Under the pieces are notes generated by a model. The model had not been told where the DNA came from, did no database searches, and saw only the letters and a program-made list of their open reading frames with translations. Shown here piece after piece: positions 34,803 through 43,416 of a stretch of 57,237 nucleotides of DNA; position 1 is the first letter of the stretch; the number at the start of each line of letters is the position of its first letter. This stretch comes from Chloroflexota bacterium (GTDB lineage Bacteria > Chloroflexota > Dehalococcoidia > UBA2979). The stretch is from contig QWJG01000005.1 in the NCBI GenBank assembly GCA_009391845.1, forward strand, positions 1 through 57,237, read 5' to 3'. The position numbers were made by a program, and so were the translations under genes.

Positions 34803-35312
34803 CTAATCCCCACTCGTCACGCCGAAACCACCCATCAGCGACCGCGCCTCGATGCGGAGCGTCGGCGCGTAGGGGTCCGTCGAGGCGCGCGGACGGTGCG
34901 TCGCCGCCCCACCCATGATCGCTTTCGAGGTCAGCTCGATGTTCCAGTCGTCCGGGACCTGGATGTCGCCGCCGCCCATGATCGCGCGCACGCGTAGCGT
35001 TGCCCCGCTCGGGTCGAGCGTGACGCCTCGGAGGTCCAACTCGCCGCCGCCGAACATCGCGATCCACGACCCGCCGCGGAACGCGGTCGCGCGGCTCGCC
35101 AGATCGAGCCCGTCGAAGATGGTGACGAGGTCGACCTCGTCGCTTTCCTCGTCACCTACGGAACGGTGCGTGACCTTCATGTAGAGCGCGACGGCCAACG
35201 AGAACAGCGCATTGAGGATCAGGAACCAGCGCCCCAGTCGGGCGAAGCGGGAACGACGCTTGGCGACGGGCTGCTCGTCATCCTCGGACCGTTCGTGACG
35301 TGATCGGCGCAT
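34803..35312 (-). CDS. LiaF-like (cell wall-active antibiotic response) membrane protein
   Basis: 169 residues. ATG 35312 has GAGGAGG upstream. A charged N-terminus (1-25) precedes one helix at about 27-44. The C-terminal half has three repeated strands, MFGGGELDLRG, AIMGGGDIQVPDDW and SLMGGFGVTS, the pattern of the LiaF/DUF2154 C-terminal beta-domain. In Firmicutes LiaF inhibits an envelope-stress sensor kinase. No two-component genes are nearby, so the role here is open. Confidence 0.75.
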   Translation of the reverse strand: MRRSRHERSEDDEQPVAKRRSRFARLGRWFLILNALFSLAVALYMKVTHRSVGDEESDEVDLVTIFDGLDLASRATAFRGGSWIAMFGGGELDLRGVTLDPSGATLRVRAIMGGGDIQVPDDWNIELTSKAIMGGAATHRPRASTDPYAPTLRIEARSLMGGFGVTSGD

Positions 35313-35362
35313 CGTCGCCTCCTCAACCGAGCGTAACGCGTCGCGTCACAGCCGCGGTGCGC

Positions 35363-35980
35363 TCACGGTGCTTCCGGCGGCGGTCGCCGCTGTTCGCGGG
35401 CCTCGTCGCGCGCGATCCAGTACTCGAACAGCCGCTGCTTCGCTTCGCTCCACGTCGCCTCGAGGAGCCCGGCCACTCGGCGCTGGCGGGCGGCCTCGGC
35501 GAGGATGACGGCTGCGGCAACGGAGACGTTGAAGGACTGCGCGAAGCCGAGCATTGGGACGTAGATGCGTTCGTCCGCCAGCGCGAGCAGCTCTTCCGAG
35601 GTCCCACGCTGCTCGTTGCCGAGGGCAAGCGCGACCGGCTGCGTCCAGTCGACATCGAGGTAGTCGCGGGCGCCCTCGTCGACGTGCGTCGCAAAGATGC
35701 GCTGGCCGCGCTCGCGCAGCGCCGCGACCAGCTCAGTCGTGCTGTCGTGGCGCTCGAGGTTCGTCCACTTGTCGGTGTAGGCGGAGACGCCGCTCGACAG
35801 GTCGGGCGCCTCCTCGATCGTGTAGAGCAGGTGCACCGTCCCGGCGGCGAAGCCGTCCGCGCTGCGCACGATCGCCGAGGCGTTGTGTGGATCCCAGACG
35901 TTCTCGATCACCACCGAGAGGTCGTTTTGGCGACGTTCCAGAACTGCGCGGATGCGGGCGATACGGCGTGCACTGGGCAT
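35363..35980 (-). CDS. trmH: tRNA (guanosine-2'-O-)-methyltransferase, SpoU family
   Basis: 205 residues. SPOUT knot motifs: VIENVWDPHNASAIVRSADGF (motif 1), ALALGNEQRGTSEELL (motif 2) and VPMLGFAQSFNVSVAAAVIL (motif 3), which together make the SAM pocket. The YTDKWTNLERHDS segment and C-terminal length fit TrmH, which methylates G18 in the tRNA D-loop. It lies 17 nt after recG on the same strand. Confidence 0.9.
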   Translation of the reverse strand: MPSARRIARIRAVLERRQNDLSVVIENVWDPHNASAIVRSADGFAAGTVHLLYTIEEAPDLSSGVSAYTDKWTNLERHDSTTELVAALRERGQRIFATHVDEGARDYLDVDWTQPVALALGNEQRGTSEELLALADERIYVPMLGFAQSFNVSVAAAVILAEAARQRRVAGLLEATWSEAKQRLFEYWIARDEAREQRRPPPEAP

Positions 35981-35997
35981 GAAAGCGGTACGTCCGA

Positions 35998-38619
35998 TCA
36001 GTGCTGCTCGGCGACGAGCTCCGCGGTGCGCTCGGCGATCGAGTAGCGGAGCGCCTGGTGTTCCGGCGACTTGAGCTCCGGGTCGAGCGCGATCAACTCC
36101 TCCGCCTCGCGGCGTGTCGCGTCGATCAGCGGCGCGTCCAGCAACGAGGCGACGCGCAACGTCGGCATGCCGCTCTGTGCCGTCCCGTAGAGGTCGCCGG
36201 GCCCGCGTAGCTCGAGGTCGGCCTGCGCCAGCGCGAAGCCATCCGAGGTGTTCTCTATTACCGAGAGGCGCTCCTGCGCGTCCTCCGATGGGTCGTCCGA
36301 GAGCAGGAAGCAGGCCGAGGGGTGTTCGCCTCGCCCGACACGCCCGCGGAACTGGTGGAGCTGCGCGAGGCCGAAGCGGTCCGCACCCTCGATCACCATC
36401 GCCGTCGCGTTGGGGATGTCGATGCCAACCTCGACGACGGCCGTGGCGACGAGGATGTCCGTCTCATGGGCGGCAAAGGCGCGCATCACGGAGTCTTTCT
36501 CCTTCGAGGACATGCGACCGTGCAGGAGCGCAATCCGGTCGGCGAGATCCGGGTACTCCTCGTGGCGCAGCCGCTCGTACTCCTCGGTCGCCGCGCGCGA
36601 CTCGATGGTGGCCGAGTCCTCGACCAGCGGGCAGATCACAAACGCCTGGCGGCCTGCGTCGATCTCGCGGCGCACGTGCGCGAACGCCGTCGCCCGCTCG
36701 ATCGGCGTGAGCCACTTCGTCTCGATCGGTGTCCGCCCCGGAGGCATCTCGTCGATCACCGACAGATCGAGGTCGCCGAACACCGTCAGCGCGAGCGAGC
36801 GCGGGATCGGCGTCGCCGACATCACGAGGAGGTGTGGCGTGTGCGCCTCGCCCGCGGCGGTCGCACCGCGACGGCGTAGCTCGCCCCGTTGCAGCACGCC
36901 GAAGCGGTGCTGCTCGTCCACGACCGCGAGGCCGAGGCGGCTGTAGACCACCCCTTCCTGGATCAGCGCGTGCGTACCCACGATGATCTGCGCGCCGCCG
37001 TGCTTGATCGCCTCAAGCGCGTCGCGACGTTGCTTTGCCTTCGTTGAGCCGGTGAGCAGCACGATCTTCACCGTGCGCCCGGGAAGCTGCACGAGGCCAC
37101 TCAGCGGCGGCTCCGCCTCGCCCGAGAGCAGCTTGCAGAGCGTGCGAAAGTGCTGCTCCGCCAGCACCTCGGTGGGGGCCATCATCACCGTCTGGTAGCC
37201 GGCGGAGACCAGATCGAGCATCGCCGACAGCGCGACGACCGTCTTCCCCGACCCGACGTCACCCTCGAGCAGACGCGACATCGGGACGGTGCGGGCCATG
37301 TCGTCGCGCACCTCGCGGAGCACGCGTTCCTGCGCACCGGTGAGCGTGAAGGGCAACGTACCGAGGAAGGTGTCGGCCAGCGCGTGATCCTCGACGAACG
37401 GCGCGTCGCCGCTGATCTGCCATTCCCGTTTGCGCGTCTGCACGCCCACCTGGATCGCGAGCAGTTCGTCGAAGGCGAGCCGGCGGCGCGCCGCGGCCAG
37501 CTGCTCCTCGCTGTCCGGGTAGTGGATCTGCCGCACCGCTTCGGCATACCCGAGGAGTTCGTGGCGCTCGCGGATGCGCGCGGGCAGCGGATCTTCGAGG
37601 CGGTCGCCGTAGCGTTCGAGCAGGTTGGCGATCATGCCGCGGAGCGTGCGCTGCGGCAGACCGGCGGTCAGCGGGTAGACCGGAACGAGACGGCCGGTGT
37701 GGGTGCCGTCCGCGTTCAGCTCGACGCGCTCGAACTCCGGGTTCTGGAAGGTGGTGTGCCCTCGGAAGACGGTCACGCGTCCGGCGATGGCGATCGGCGT
37801 GCCAGCGGGCAGCGACTTCGCGATGAACGGCTGGTTGAACCAGGTCACGCGGATCGAAGCGCCCGACTCATCGCTGATCGAGGCCTCGGTGGAGCGCATC
37901 CGGCCGCCGCGGCCCATCCGGACCTCGCGCGCGCGGTCGACGACACCGCGGATCGTCTGCTCTTGGTCGATCTGGAGCTGGGTGATCGGCACAGTCTTCG
38001 AGAAGTCCTGGTGCCGCGTCGGGAAGTGGCGCAGCGCGTCGGCCACGGTGTGGATGCCCAGCTTCTCGAGGCGAGTCAGGTTCGCCTTGCCGAGCCGCGT
38101 CCCGGCGTTCTCGATCGACAGTTCGAGGCCGAGCTGGCGAGTACCGGCCGGCGTCTGGGAGACCGGAACGTCGGCGGCCCGCTTCGATGGCGTTGCTTTG
38201 CGGGTTGGGGTGCTGGGCGCTGCGGCCTTCGGGCGCGGCTTTGAGGGCGGTCGGGCGCGCGGAGCGGCTGGGCGGGCCTCGTCAGCGCTGCCCGCGGCGC
38301 GCGGAGCACGTCCGTTCGCCCCCGAGCGACCGTTGCCGGAGCGACCGCTGCCGCGGGGCGGCTCCTGGGTTAGCGCTTCCTCGCGCCGGATCGTCGCCAG
38401 CGCGCGGCGAAGCCAGACTCGTCGGTCATCCTCGTCGAGCGAGCGGTAGCCCGAGGCAGGGAGCGCCGCCACCATGCGCAGCAGCGGCGACCCCGGCTGC
38501 TCGTCGCGCGCCTGGCGGCGCAGCAACTCATCGAGGCCGCCTTCGACCAGGGCGTCGTCGGCTCCGGCCTCGAATTCGCGCGACAACACGGTGCCAAGCT
38601 GGCTCAGGTCAGCGCTCAT
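35998..38619 (-). CDS. recG: ATP-dependent DNA helicase RecG
   Basis: 873 residues, longer than the usual ~690 because of an N-terminal extension of about 160 residues. The extension includes a Pro/Ala/Arg-rich linker at about 90-155. The wedge/OB domain follows (TVADALRHFPTRHQDF). Helicase motifs: Walker A LLEGDVGSGKTVVAL, DEQH box VVDEQHRFGV, MSATPIPRSLAL, and ATAVVEVGIDIPNA. QFRGRVGRGEHPSACFLL closes the core. RecG remodels stalled forks and Holliday junctions. Confidence 0.95.
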   Translation of the reverse strand: MSADLSQLGTVLSREFEAGADDALVEGGLDELLRRQARDEQPGSPLLRMVAALPASGYRSLDEDDRRVWLRRALATIRREEALTQEPPRGSGRSGNGRSGANGRAPRAAGSADEARPAAPRARPPSKPRPKAAAPSTPTRKATPSKRAADVPVSQTPAGTRQLGLELSIENAGTRLGKANLTRLEKLGIHTVADALRHFPTRHQDFSKTVPITQLQIDQEQTIRGVVDRAREVRMGRGGRMRSTEASISDESGASIRVTWFNQPFIAKSLPAGTPIAIAGRVTVFRGHTTFQNPEFERVELNADGTHTGRLVPVYPLTAGLPQRTLRGMIANLLERYGDRLEDPLPARIRERHELLGYAEAVRQIHYPDSEEQLAAARRRLAFDELLAIQVGVQTRKREWQISGDAPFVEDHALADTFLGTLPFTLTGAQERVLREVRDDMARTVPMSRLLEGDVGSGKTVVALSAMLDLVSAGYQTVMMAPTEVLAEQHFRTLCKLLSGEAEPPLSGLVQLPGRTVKIVLLTGSTKAKQRRDALEAIKHGGAQIIVGTHALIQEGVVYSRLGLAVVDEQHRFGVLQRGELRRRGATAAGEAHTPHLLVMSATPIPRSLALTVFGDLDLSVIDEMPPGRTPIETKWLTPIERATAFAHVRREIDAGRQAFVICPLVEDSATIESRAATEEYERLRHEEYPDLADRIALLHGRMSSKEKDSVMRAFAAHETDILVATAVVEVGIDIPNATAMVIEGADRFGLAQLHQFRGRVGRGEHPSACFLLSDDPSEDAQERLSVIENTSDGFALAQADLELRGPGDLYGTAQSGMPTLRVASLLDAPLIDATRREAEELIALDPELKSPEHQALRYSIAERTAELVAEQH

Positions 38620-38705
38620 CGCGGCCGTTCCGGCGAGCGTCCGTCATGCGCATCCTTCAGGTGGGGAGATACGCCCATCTTACCGGGCAAGCGGGGAGCG
38701 GCGAG

Positions 38706-39644
38706 CTAGGCGAACAGGTCGACCGGGGCCTGAAACGCCCGTGCCGCCCAGATCCGCGCCGCCTCCGGCTGCAGCGCCGGACCAGATGGCAGGTCATGCG
38801 CCTCGTGCTCCACTCGGTCTGCGTAGACGCGCACCACCTGGTACCCGGACGGGCTGGCGCCGAGCGGCAACCCGATCGAACTCGTGGTGATCTGCTCCAG
38901 GACGCCTGTCTGCCGCGTCATGTGCTGATGCATGTGGCCGGTCAGCAGCGTTCGCAGCCCGCCGGCCTCGGCGATGTCGAGCAGCATCCGCCTGGGCGCG
39001 GGCGGGATCGCCATGCCGGTCGCGGGATTTCGAGCGACCTCGTCGGGTGTCCGCAGGAACCACGGGTGGTGGGAGCACACGACCGGATACTCGCCGCTCG
39101 CGCGAGCGGCGACCAGCTCGGTTTCGAGGAACGCGAGGTTGGACGCGCGCTCGTCCGGCAGCGCGTCGCTGTGAATCGCCGTGCTGTTCAGGACGATCAG
39201 GCGAACGCCCTCGATCGACCGTGCGTAGCGATCGTCGCCGAACGTCGCTCGATAGCGGCGGAGTGCGTCCTCCGTCGGGTCGTAGGCGTTTTGCGCGACA
39301 TCGTGATTTCCGGTGACCCAGACCAACTCGATCGCGGGGTCGAGCGCATCGGCCATCCCGAGCGCGAGGTCCCGCTGTTCGTCGCTGTCGCAGTCGTTCA
39401 CCATGTCGCCGCAGACAATGAGCGCGTCGGGCTTGAGCCGGTTCGCGGCCTCGATCGTTTCGCGCGCCAGCAGCGTTTCGCGTTCGAAGGTGATATCGGG
39501 CAGGTCATCGAAGATCGGGTCGCTTTGCCCACTCTCGGCGAGGCGGTCCCTACGCCGGATCGCGGTGTCGAGCTGCGCGCGATACATCCCGAACTGCGGG
39601 TCTGAAGCGAGCATCACGGTCGCGAGTGGTGTTTCGAGGGCCAT
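38706..39644 (-). CDS. Calcineurin-like metallophosphoesterase, CPPED1-like
   Basis: 312 residues from ATG 39644. Motifs of a binuclear phosphoesterase: MLASDPQFGMY, VCGDMVNDCDSD, WVTGNHDV, VCSHHPWF and LLTGHMHQH. The SDPQ in place of DxH is typical of the CPPED1/CSTP1 branch, known as Ser/Thr phosphatases in eukaryotes. TAGTAT ends 7 nt before the start, with no Shine-Dalgarno, so the transcript may be leaderless. Bacterial substrate unknown. Confidence 0.83.
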   Translation of the reverse strand: MALETPLATVMLASDPQFGMYRAQLDTAIRRRDRLAESGQSDPIFDDLPDITFERETLLARETIEAANRLKPDALIVCGDMVNDCDSDEQRDLALGMADALDPAIELVWVTGNHDVAQNAYDPTEDALRRYRATFGDDRYARSIEGVRLIVLNSTAIHSDALPDERASNLAFLETELVAARASGEYPVVCSHHPWFLRTPDEVARNPATGMAIPPAPRRMLLDIAEAGGLRTLLTGHMHQHMTRQTGVLEQITTSSIGLPLGASPSGYQVVRVYADRVEHEAHDLPSGPALQPEAARIWAARAFQAPVDLFA

Positions 39645-39651
39645 GGGGCTG

Positions 39652-39657
39652 ATACTA
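39652..39657 (-). promoter_or_regulatory. Putative -10 element of the metallophosphoesterase gene
   Basis: TAGTAT on the minus strand ends 7 nt before ATG 39644, a leaderless arrangement. No clear -35. Confidence 0.35.
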
Positions 39658-39685
39658 CCGGTGCCGGCCCCTCGAGGTTCCCGCA

Positions 39686-39714
39686 TGGACTCGGAGGCCG
39701 GTCATTGCTAGGCT
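39686..39714 (+). promoter_or_regulatory. Putative promoter of rpmB
   Basis: TGGACT (39686-39691, 4 of 6) is followed after 17 nt by TAGGCT (39709-39714), about 48 nt before the start codon. Confidence 0.45.
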
Positions 39715-39762
39715 TTTCGGACGCCCGCAACGCGCGGAGCCCACAACAACCTGGAGCAGACG

Positions 39763-39993
39763 ATGTCCGGACTCCCGCGCCTCGGGAAGAAGCAGACCGC
39801 CTTTGGACGGCAGATCCGCCACAAGCACTCCGGTGCCTGGGCGCGCAAAGCCCCGAAGACGAGCCGGCAGTTCAAGCCGAACGTCCAGGTGAAGCGCATG
39901 TTCGTGGACGGCAAGTGGCAGCGCGTCAGAGTGGACGCGCGGTACCTGCGCACCGAGATGAAGCACATGCAGGAAAAGGGCGTTCCGTACTAG
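39763..39993 (+). CDS. rpmB: 50S ribosomal protein L28
   Basis: 76 residues, very basic. ATG 39763 has GGAG 6 nt upstream. The core KTSRQFKPNVQVKRMFVDGK and WQRVRVDARYLRTEMKH correspond to the L28 motif R(R/K)xFxPN(V/I)Q and the VxxRxLR tail. The zinc-type CxxC seen in some L28 proteins is replaced (DARY). It is a single-gene unit bounded by its own promoter and a strong terminator. Confidence 0.88.
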   Translation: MSGLPRLGKKQTAFGRQIRHKHSGAWARKAPKTSRQFKPNVQVKRMFVDGKWQRVRVDARYLRTEMKHMQEKGVPY

Positions 39994-40017
39994 GCGGTAC
40001 GCTCGCAGACCGAACCC

Positions 40018-40045
40018 AAAACGCCCGGTAGCACCGGGCGTTTTT
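40018..40045 (+). terminator. Strong intrinsic terminator after rpmB
   Basis: AAAACGCCCGGT (40018-40029) pairs over 12 bp with ACCGGGCGTTTT (40033-40044) around an AGC loop, giving a T5 run. This is the best terminator in the window. Confidence 0.9.
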
Positions 40046-40063
40046 CGTACCCCAGGAGGCAAG

Positions 40064-40438
40064 ATGGCCGCGCCGGACAGGGTCGTGAATCTGGACCGGA
40101 AGCTCGCGCTCATCAGGGAGCACTGGTCGCCGCGGATCGTCGGTCAGGTCAATGACCTGCATCTGAAGATAGCGAAGGGGCAGGGCGACTTCCCCTGGCA
40201 CGTCCACGAGGAAACCGACGAGTTCTTCCTCGTGATCCACGGTTCGCTCACGATCCGGATGCGCGACCGCGATGACGCAGCGATCGCGGCCGGCGAGTTC
40301 TTCGTGGTTCCGCGCGGGGTTGAGCATGCCCCGCTCGCCGCCGAGGAGTGCGAGTTCGTGATGCTGGAACCAGCGGGGACCGTGAATACCGGCGACGAGA
40401 CGCGGAGCGAACTGACCGCCGAGGATGCCTGGATCTAG
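40064..40438 (+). CDS. Cupin-domain protein
   Basis: 124 residues. ATG 40064 has AGGAGG 4 nt upstream. Cupin motif 1 is FPWHVHEETDEFFLVIHG (two His and a Glu for metal) and motif 2 is FFVVPRGVEHAPLA (His). A single-domain cupin of this kind may be a small-molecule isomerase or binding protein; the substrate is not recognisable. It lies just after the rpmB terminator. Confidence 0.85.
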   Translation: MAAPDRVVNLDRKLALIREHWSPRIVGQVNDLHLKIAKGQGDFPWHVHEETDEFFLVIHGSLTIRMRDRDDAAIAAGEFFVVPRGVEHAPLAAEECEFVMLEPAGTVNTGDETRSELTAEDAWI

Positions 40439-40448
40439 CCCACCGGCG

Positions 40449-41126
40449 CTAGGCGAGGGCCGCCCGCAGCTCGGCGGCCGCTTCCGCTGGCGTTTGCCGG
40501 TCGTTGAACACGGCGGATCCGGCAACCAGCAGATCCGCCCCGGCGTGCACGCACTGCGCGATGTTGTGCGCCTTCACCCCTCCGTCGATCTCGACGACGA
40601 AGCGTTCGAGGCCCGCAGCGTCCGCCGCGGCGCGGACCGCCGTGACCTTGGTCAGCAGATCCTCGCGCAGGCTCTGACCGCCCCAGCCGGGACGAATCGT
40701 CATCACCGTCACCTGGGCCAGCTCCGGGATCAGCGCCTCGAACTCCTCGAGGGCAGTCTCGGGGTTCACTGCTAGCGCTGGCGTGCAGCCGAGCGTCCGG
40801 AGCTGCTCGATGAGGGCGTGCGAGGCCTCGAGCGAACCCGCCGCCTCGTAGTGGAAGATCTGCGTGGCGGCACCGGCCTGCGCGAATCCCTCGAAGTGCT
40901 CGCCGGGGCGTTCGACCATCAGGTGCACCTCGATCGGGAGCGCGGTCGCGGCACGTACGGCGGCGACGACCTCCGTGCCGAAACTGAGTGGCGGGACGAA
41001 GTGCCCGTCCATGACATCGAGGTGCATCAGATCGACGCCCGCCGCCTCGGCCGCGCGGACCTGATCCGCGAGGTGGCCGAAGTCGGCTGTCAGGATCGAG
41101 GGGGCGATTCGGATCGTGCGGCTCAC
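40449..41126 (-). CDS. rpe: Ribulose-phosphate 3-epimerase
   Basis: 225 residues, TIM barrel. Motifs: IAPSILTADFGHLADQV, MHLDVMDGHFVPPLSFG (metal His/Asp), IEVHLMVERP, TIRPGWGGQ, and VEIDGGVKAHNI with the second catalytic Asp. It interconverts ribulose-5-phosphate and xylulose-5-phosphate in the pentose phosphate and Calvin cycles. GTG 41126 overlaps the argH stop (GTGA), so it is coupled to the arginine cluster. Confidence 0.95.
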   Translation of the reverse strand: MSRTIRIAPSILTADFGHLADQVRAAEAAGVDLMHLDVMDGHFVPPLSFGTEVVAAVRAATALPIEVHLMVERPGEHFEGFAQAGAATQIFHYEAAGSLEASHALIEQLRTLGCTPALAVNPETALEEFEALIPELAQVTVMTIRPGWGGQSLREDLLTKVTAVRAAADAAGLERFVVEIDGGVKAHNIAQCVHAGADLLVAGSAVFNDRQTPAEAAAELRAALA

Positions 41127-42559
41127 ACCCAGGCTCCCGGCGCACCAGCCTGCTCGGCCTCGAGCCGGGTGCGCGCGGCTGCGCGCGCACTGGCGACTGC
41201 CACGGGCGCGGTGCCACCGGGAACATCGCGCGCTGCCAGGGCGCTCGTGAGGTTGATGTCGAGCGCGTCAGCCTCGAACGCCGGGTGCACCTGCTGGAGC
41301 TCCTCCAGGCTGAGTTCATCGAACGTGCGGCCTTCGCGTTCGCAGCGTGCGACCAGGGCGCCGATCGCCTCGTGAGCGTCGCGGAACGGGACGCCATGCT
41401 TCGCTAGGTAGTCGGCGTAGTCGGTCGCGAGCGCGAAGTCGGCAACGGCCGCCTCGGCCGTGTCGCGCGCGTTGAAGGTCATCGTCGGCAGCATCGCGCT
41501 CATCACCCGCAGGCAGATCAGCATCGTATCGACGGTGTCGAAGAGCGGCTCTTTGTCCTCCTGGTTGTCCTTGTTGTAGGCCAGTGGCTGGCTCTTCAGC
41601 AGGGCGAGCGACTGCATCAGGTTGCCGATCACGCGCGCGCTCTTGCCGCGCGTCAGTTCGGCGACGTCCGCGTTCTTCTTCTGCGGCATGATGCTCGACC
41701 CGGTCGCGAAGGCGTCGTCCAGCTTCGCGAAGCGGAACTCGGCCGAGACCCAGAGGATCAGCTCTTCGGAGAGCCGCGAGAGATGGACCATTGCCAGCGA
41801 CGCGGCGGAGTGCACATCGACCACGAAGTCGCGATCTGAGACGGCATCAAGGCTGTTCGAGGTGATCGCGTCAAAGCCAAGTTCGCGCGCGGTCATCTCA
41901 CGGTCGATCGGGTAGGTCACACCTGCGAGGGCGCCCGCGCCCAGCGGCGAGACGTTCACGCGCACCCGCGCCTGTGCGAAGCGCTCGCTGTCGCGGGTGA
42001 ACATCGCCTCGTAGGCCAGCAGGTGATGGGCGAGTAGGATCGGCTGCGCCCGTTGCAGGTGCGTGTAGCCCGGAATCACCGTCTCCGCCTCGCGATCGGC
42101 GAGGTCAAGCAGCGACTCCCGGATCTGGCGCAGCTCGATCAGGATCTGATCGCAGGCGGCACGCGCGAACAGGCGTGTATCCGTGGCGACCTGGTCATTC
42201 CTCGAACGACCGGTGTGCAGACGACGGCCGGCATCGCCGATCCGCTCGATCAGCGCCGCCTCGATGTTGAGGTGGATGTCCTCGCGATCGATCCGGAACT
42301 CGAACTCGTCCGCGTCGATCTCGTCGCGGATTTCCTCCAGCCCGGCAACGATCGCATCGCGGTCGTCGATCGAGATGATCTCGCGGCTGGCGAGCATTCG
42401 GGCGTGGGCGATCGAGCCGGCGATGTCCTCGCGGTAGAGGCGGCGGTCGAAATCAATCGAAGCGTTGAAGGCGTCGACCAGCGCGTTTGTGTCGCCGCTG
42501 AAGCGTCCGCCCCAGAGCTTGATCGGCGGTTCATTCGCCTGACCCGGTTCGTTCGTCAT
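41123..42559 (-). CDS. argH: Argininosuccinate lyase
   Basis: 478 residues. ATG 42559 has GGAGGG upstream. Fumarase-superfamily enzyme cleaving argininosuccinate to arginine and fumarate. KLWGGRFSG at the N-terminus, HTGRSRNDQVATD, the region around YTHLQRAQPI, and the catalytic loop GSSIMPQKKNADVAEL are all intact. It lies 22 nt after the UbiG-like gene start-side neighbour's stop in the same-strand run. Confidence 0.97.
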   Translation of the reverse strand: MTNEPGQANEPPIKLWGGRFSGDTNALVDAFNASIDFDRRLYREDIAGSIAHARMLASREIISIDDRDAIVAGLEEIRDEIDADEFEFRIDREDIHLNIEAALIERIGDAGRRLHTGRSRNDQVATDTRLFARAACDQILIELRQIRESLLDLADREAETVIPGYTHLQRAQPILLAHHLLAYEAMFTRDSERFAQARVRVNVSPLGAGALAGVTYPIDREMTARELGFDAITSNSLDAVSDRDFVVDVHSAASLAMVHLSRLSEELILWVSAEFRFAKLDDAFATGSSIMPQKKNADVAELTRGKSARVIGNLMQSLALLKSQPLAYNKDNQEDKEPLFDTVDTMLICLRVMSAMLPTMTFNARDTAEAAVADFALATDYADYLAKHGVPFRDAHEAIGALVARCEREGRTFDELSLEELQQVHPAFEADALDINLTSALAARDVPGGTAPVAVASARAAARTRLEAEQAGAPGAWV

Positions 42560-42581
42560 CTCGCCCTCCCGCGCAGGGAGG

Positions 42582-43379
42582 CTAGCGCGCGTCCTCGGCG
42601 GCGGCTATCGGCGCTGCGCCGACGACGGCGAGTTCCGGGGGGCGCGGTTTCTCCGCGTAGCCGGTCATGACGAACCGGAGGTCATCCGTGAGCCGGAAGC
42701 CTCCGATGTCGCGACGACGGAGATAGCCGACCATCGCGCCTAGCGCCTGCTTCCGAAGCGTAAATCCACGCAGATCCCGGATGCGGAGCCCGGCCGTGGT
42801 GGCGTACTCGCGGATCTCTTCCGGGGTGAGGAACCGATCGAGATCATGGGTCCCGCGTGGCGCCCAGCCGATGTTTTCGGCGATCGCGATCAGGCCGATC
42901 CGCGCCAGCCAGGTGCGATTCGGCGTATCGAAACAGAAGATGCCGCCGGGACGGAGCACCCGCGCGACCTCTTCGATCAATTGTTCCGGGGAGGCGACGT
43001 GCTCCAGCACCTCGGAGCAGACCGCGACGTCGAAGGTCGCATCGCGGAACGGCAGCAACATCGCGTTGCCCGCGACGTACGAGGGCGCGCAGCCCTCGGG
43101 AGTTCCGGCGGCGTGCCGCCGTGCCGCGCACAGCGAGGGCCGCGAGGCATCGATGCCCACGACCTCGAACCCGGCGGCGGCGAGGCTGGTGCTGAAGAGA
43201 CCGCCACCAGCGCCGACATCGAGCACGCGCGGCCGCTCGAGGTCTGCCAGGCGCCCGCGGATCACGCCGACGGCGTAGCCGGTTCGCGCGACGTTGAAAT
43301 CGTGCAGCGCCGCAACCGGCCCACGCCGATCCCACCATCGATCACCCAGGTCGTCGTACCAGTCATTGTCGATCGACAT
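42582..43379 (-). CDS. UbiG-like SAM-dependent methyltransferase
   Basis: 265 residues. Starts with WYDDLGDRWWDRRGPVAALHDFNVAR, very like UbiG, which O-methylates ubiquinone precursors. Motif I VLDVGAGGGLFSTSLA, then VVGIDAS, CSEVLEHVASPEQ and RPGGIFCFDTPNRT. The length and C-terminus also fit. Whether the host makes ubiquinone is unknown, so another quinone or small molecule is possible. It is placed inside the arginine gene block. Confidence 0.82.
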   Translation of the reverse strand: MSIDNDWYDDLGDRWWDRRGPVAALHDFNVARTGYAVGVIRGRLADLERPRVLDVGAGGGLFSTSLAAAGFEVVGIDASRPSLCAARRHAAGTPEGCAPSYVAGNAMLLPFRDATFDVAVCSEVLEHVASPEQLIEEVARVLRPGGIFCFDTPNRTWLARIGLIAIAENIGWAPRGTHDLDRFLTPEEIREYATTAGLRIRDLRGFTLRKQALGAMVGYLRRRDIGGFRLTDDLRFVMTGYAEKPRPPELAVVGAAPIAAAEDAR

Positions 43380-43416
43380 GCTTGATGATCGGGTGGTTTA
43401 GCCCGTTGCGTCGTCT

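Noticed and set aside
33147..34997. 616-codon plus-strand open frame over argS
   Set aside because: Antisense shadow of argS; rich in Val, Asp, Arg and His without any domain pattern.
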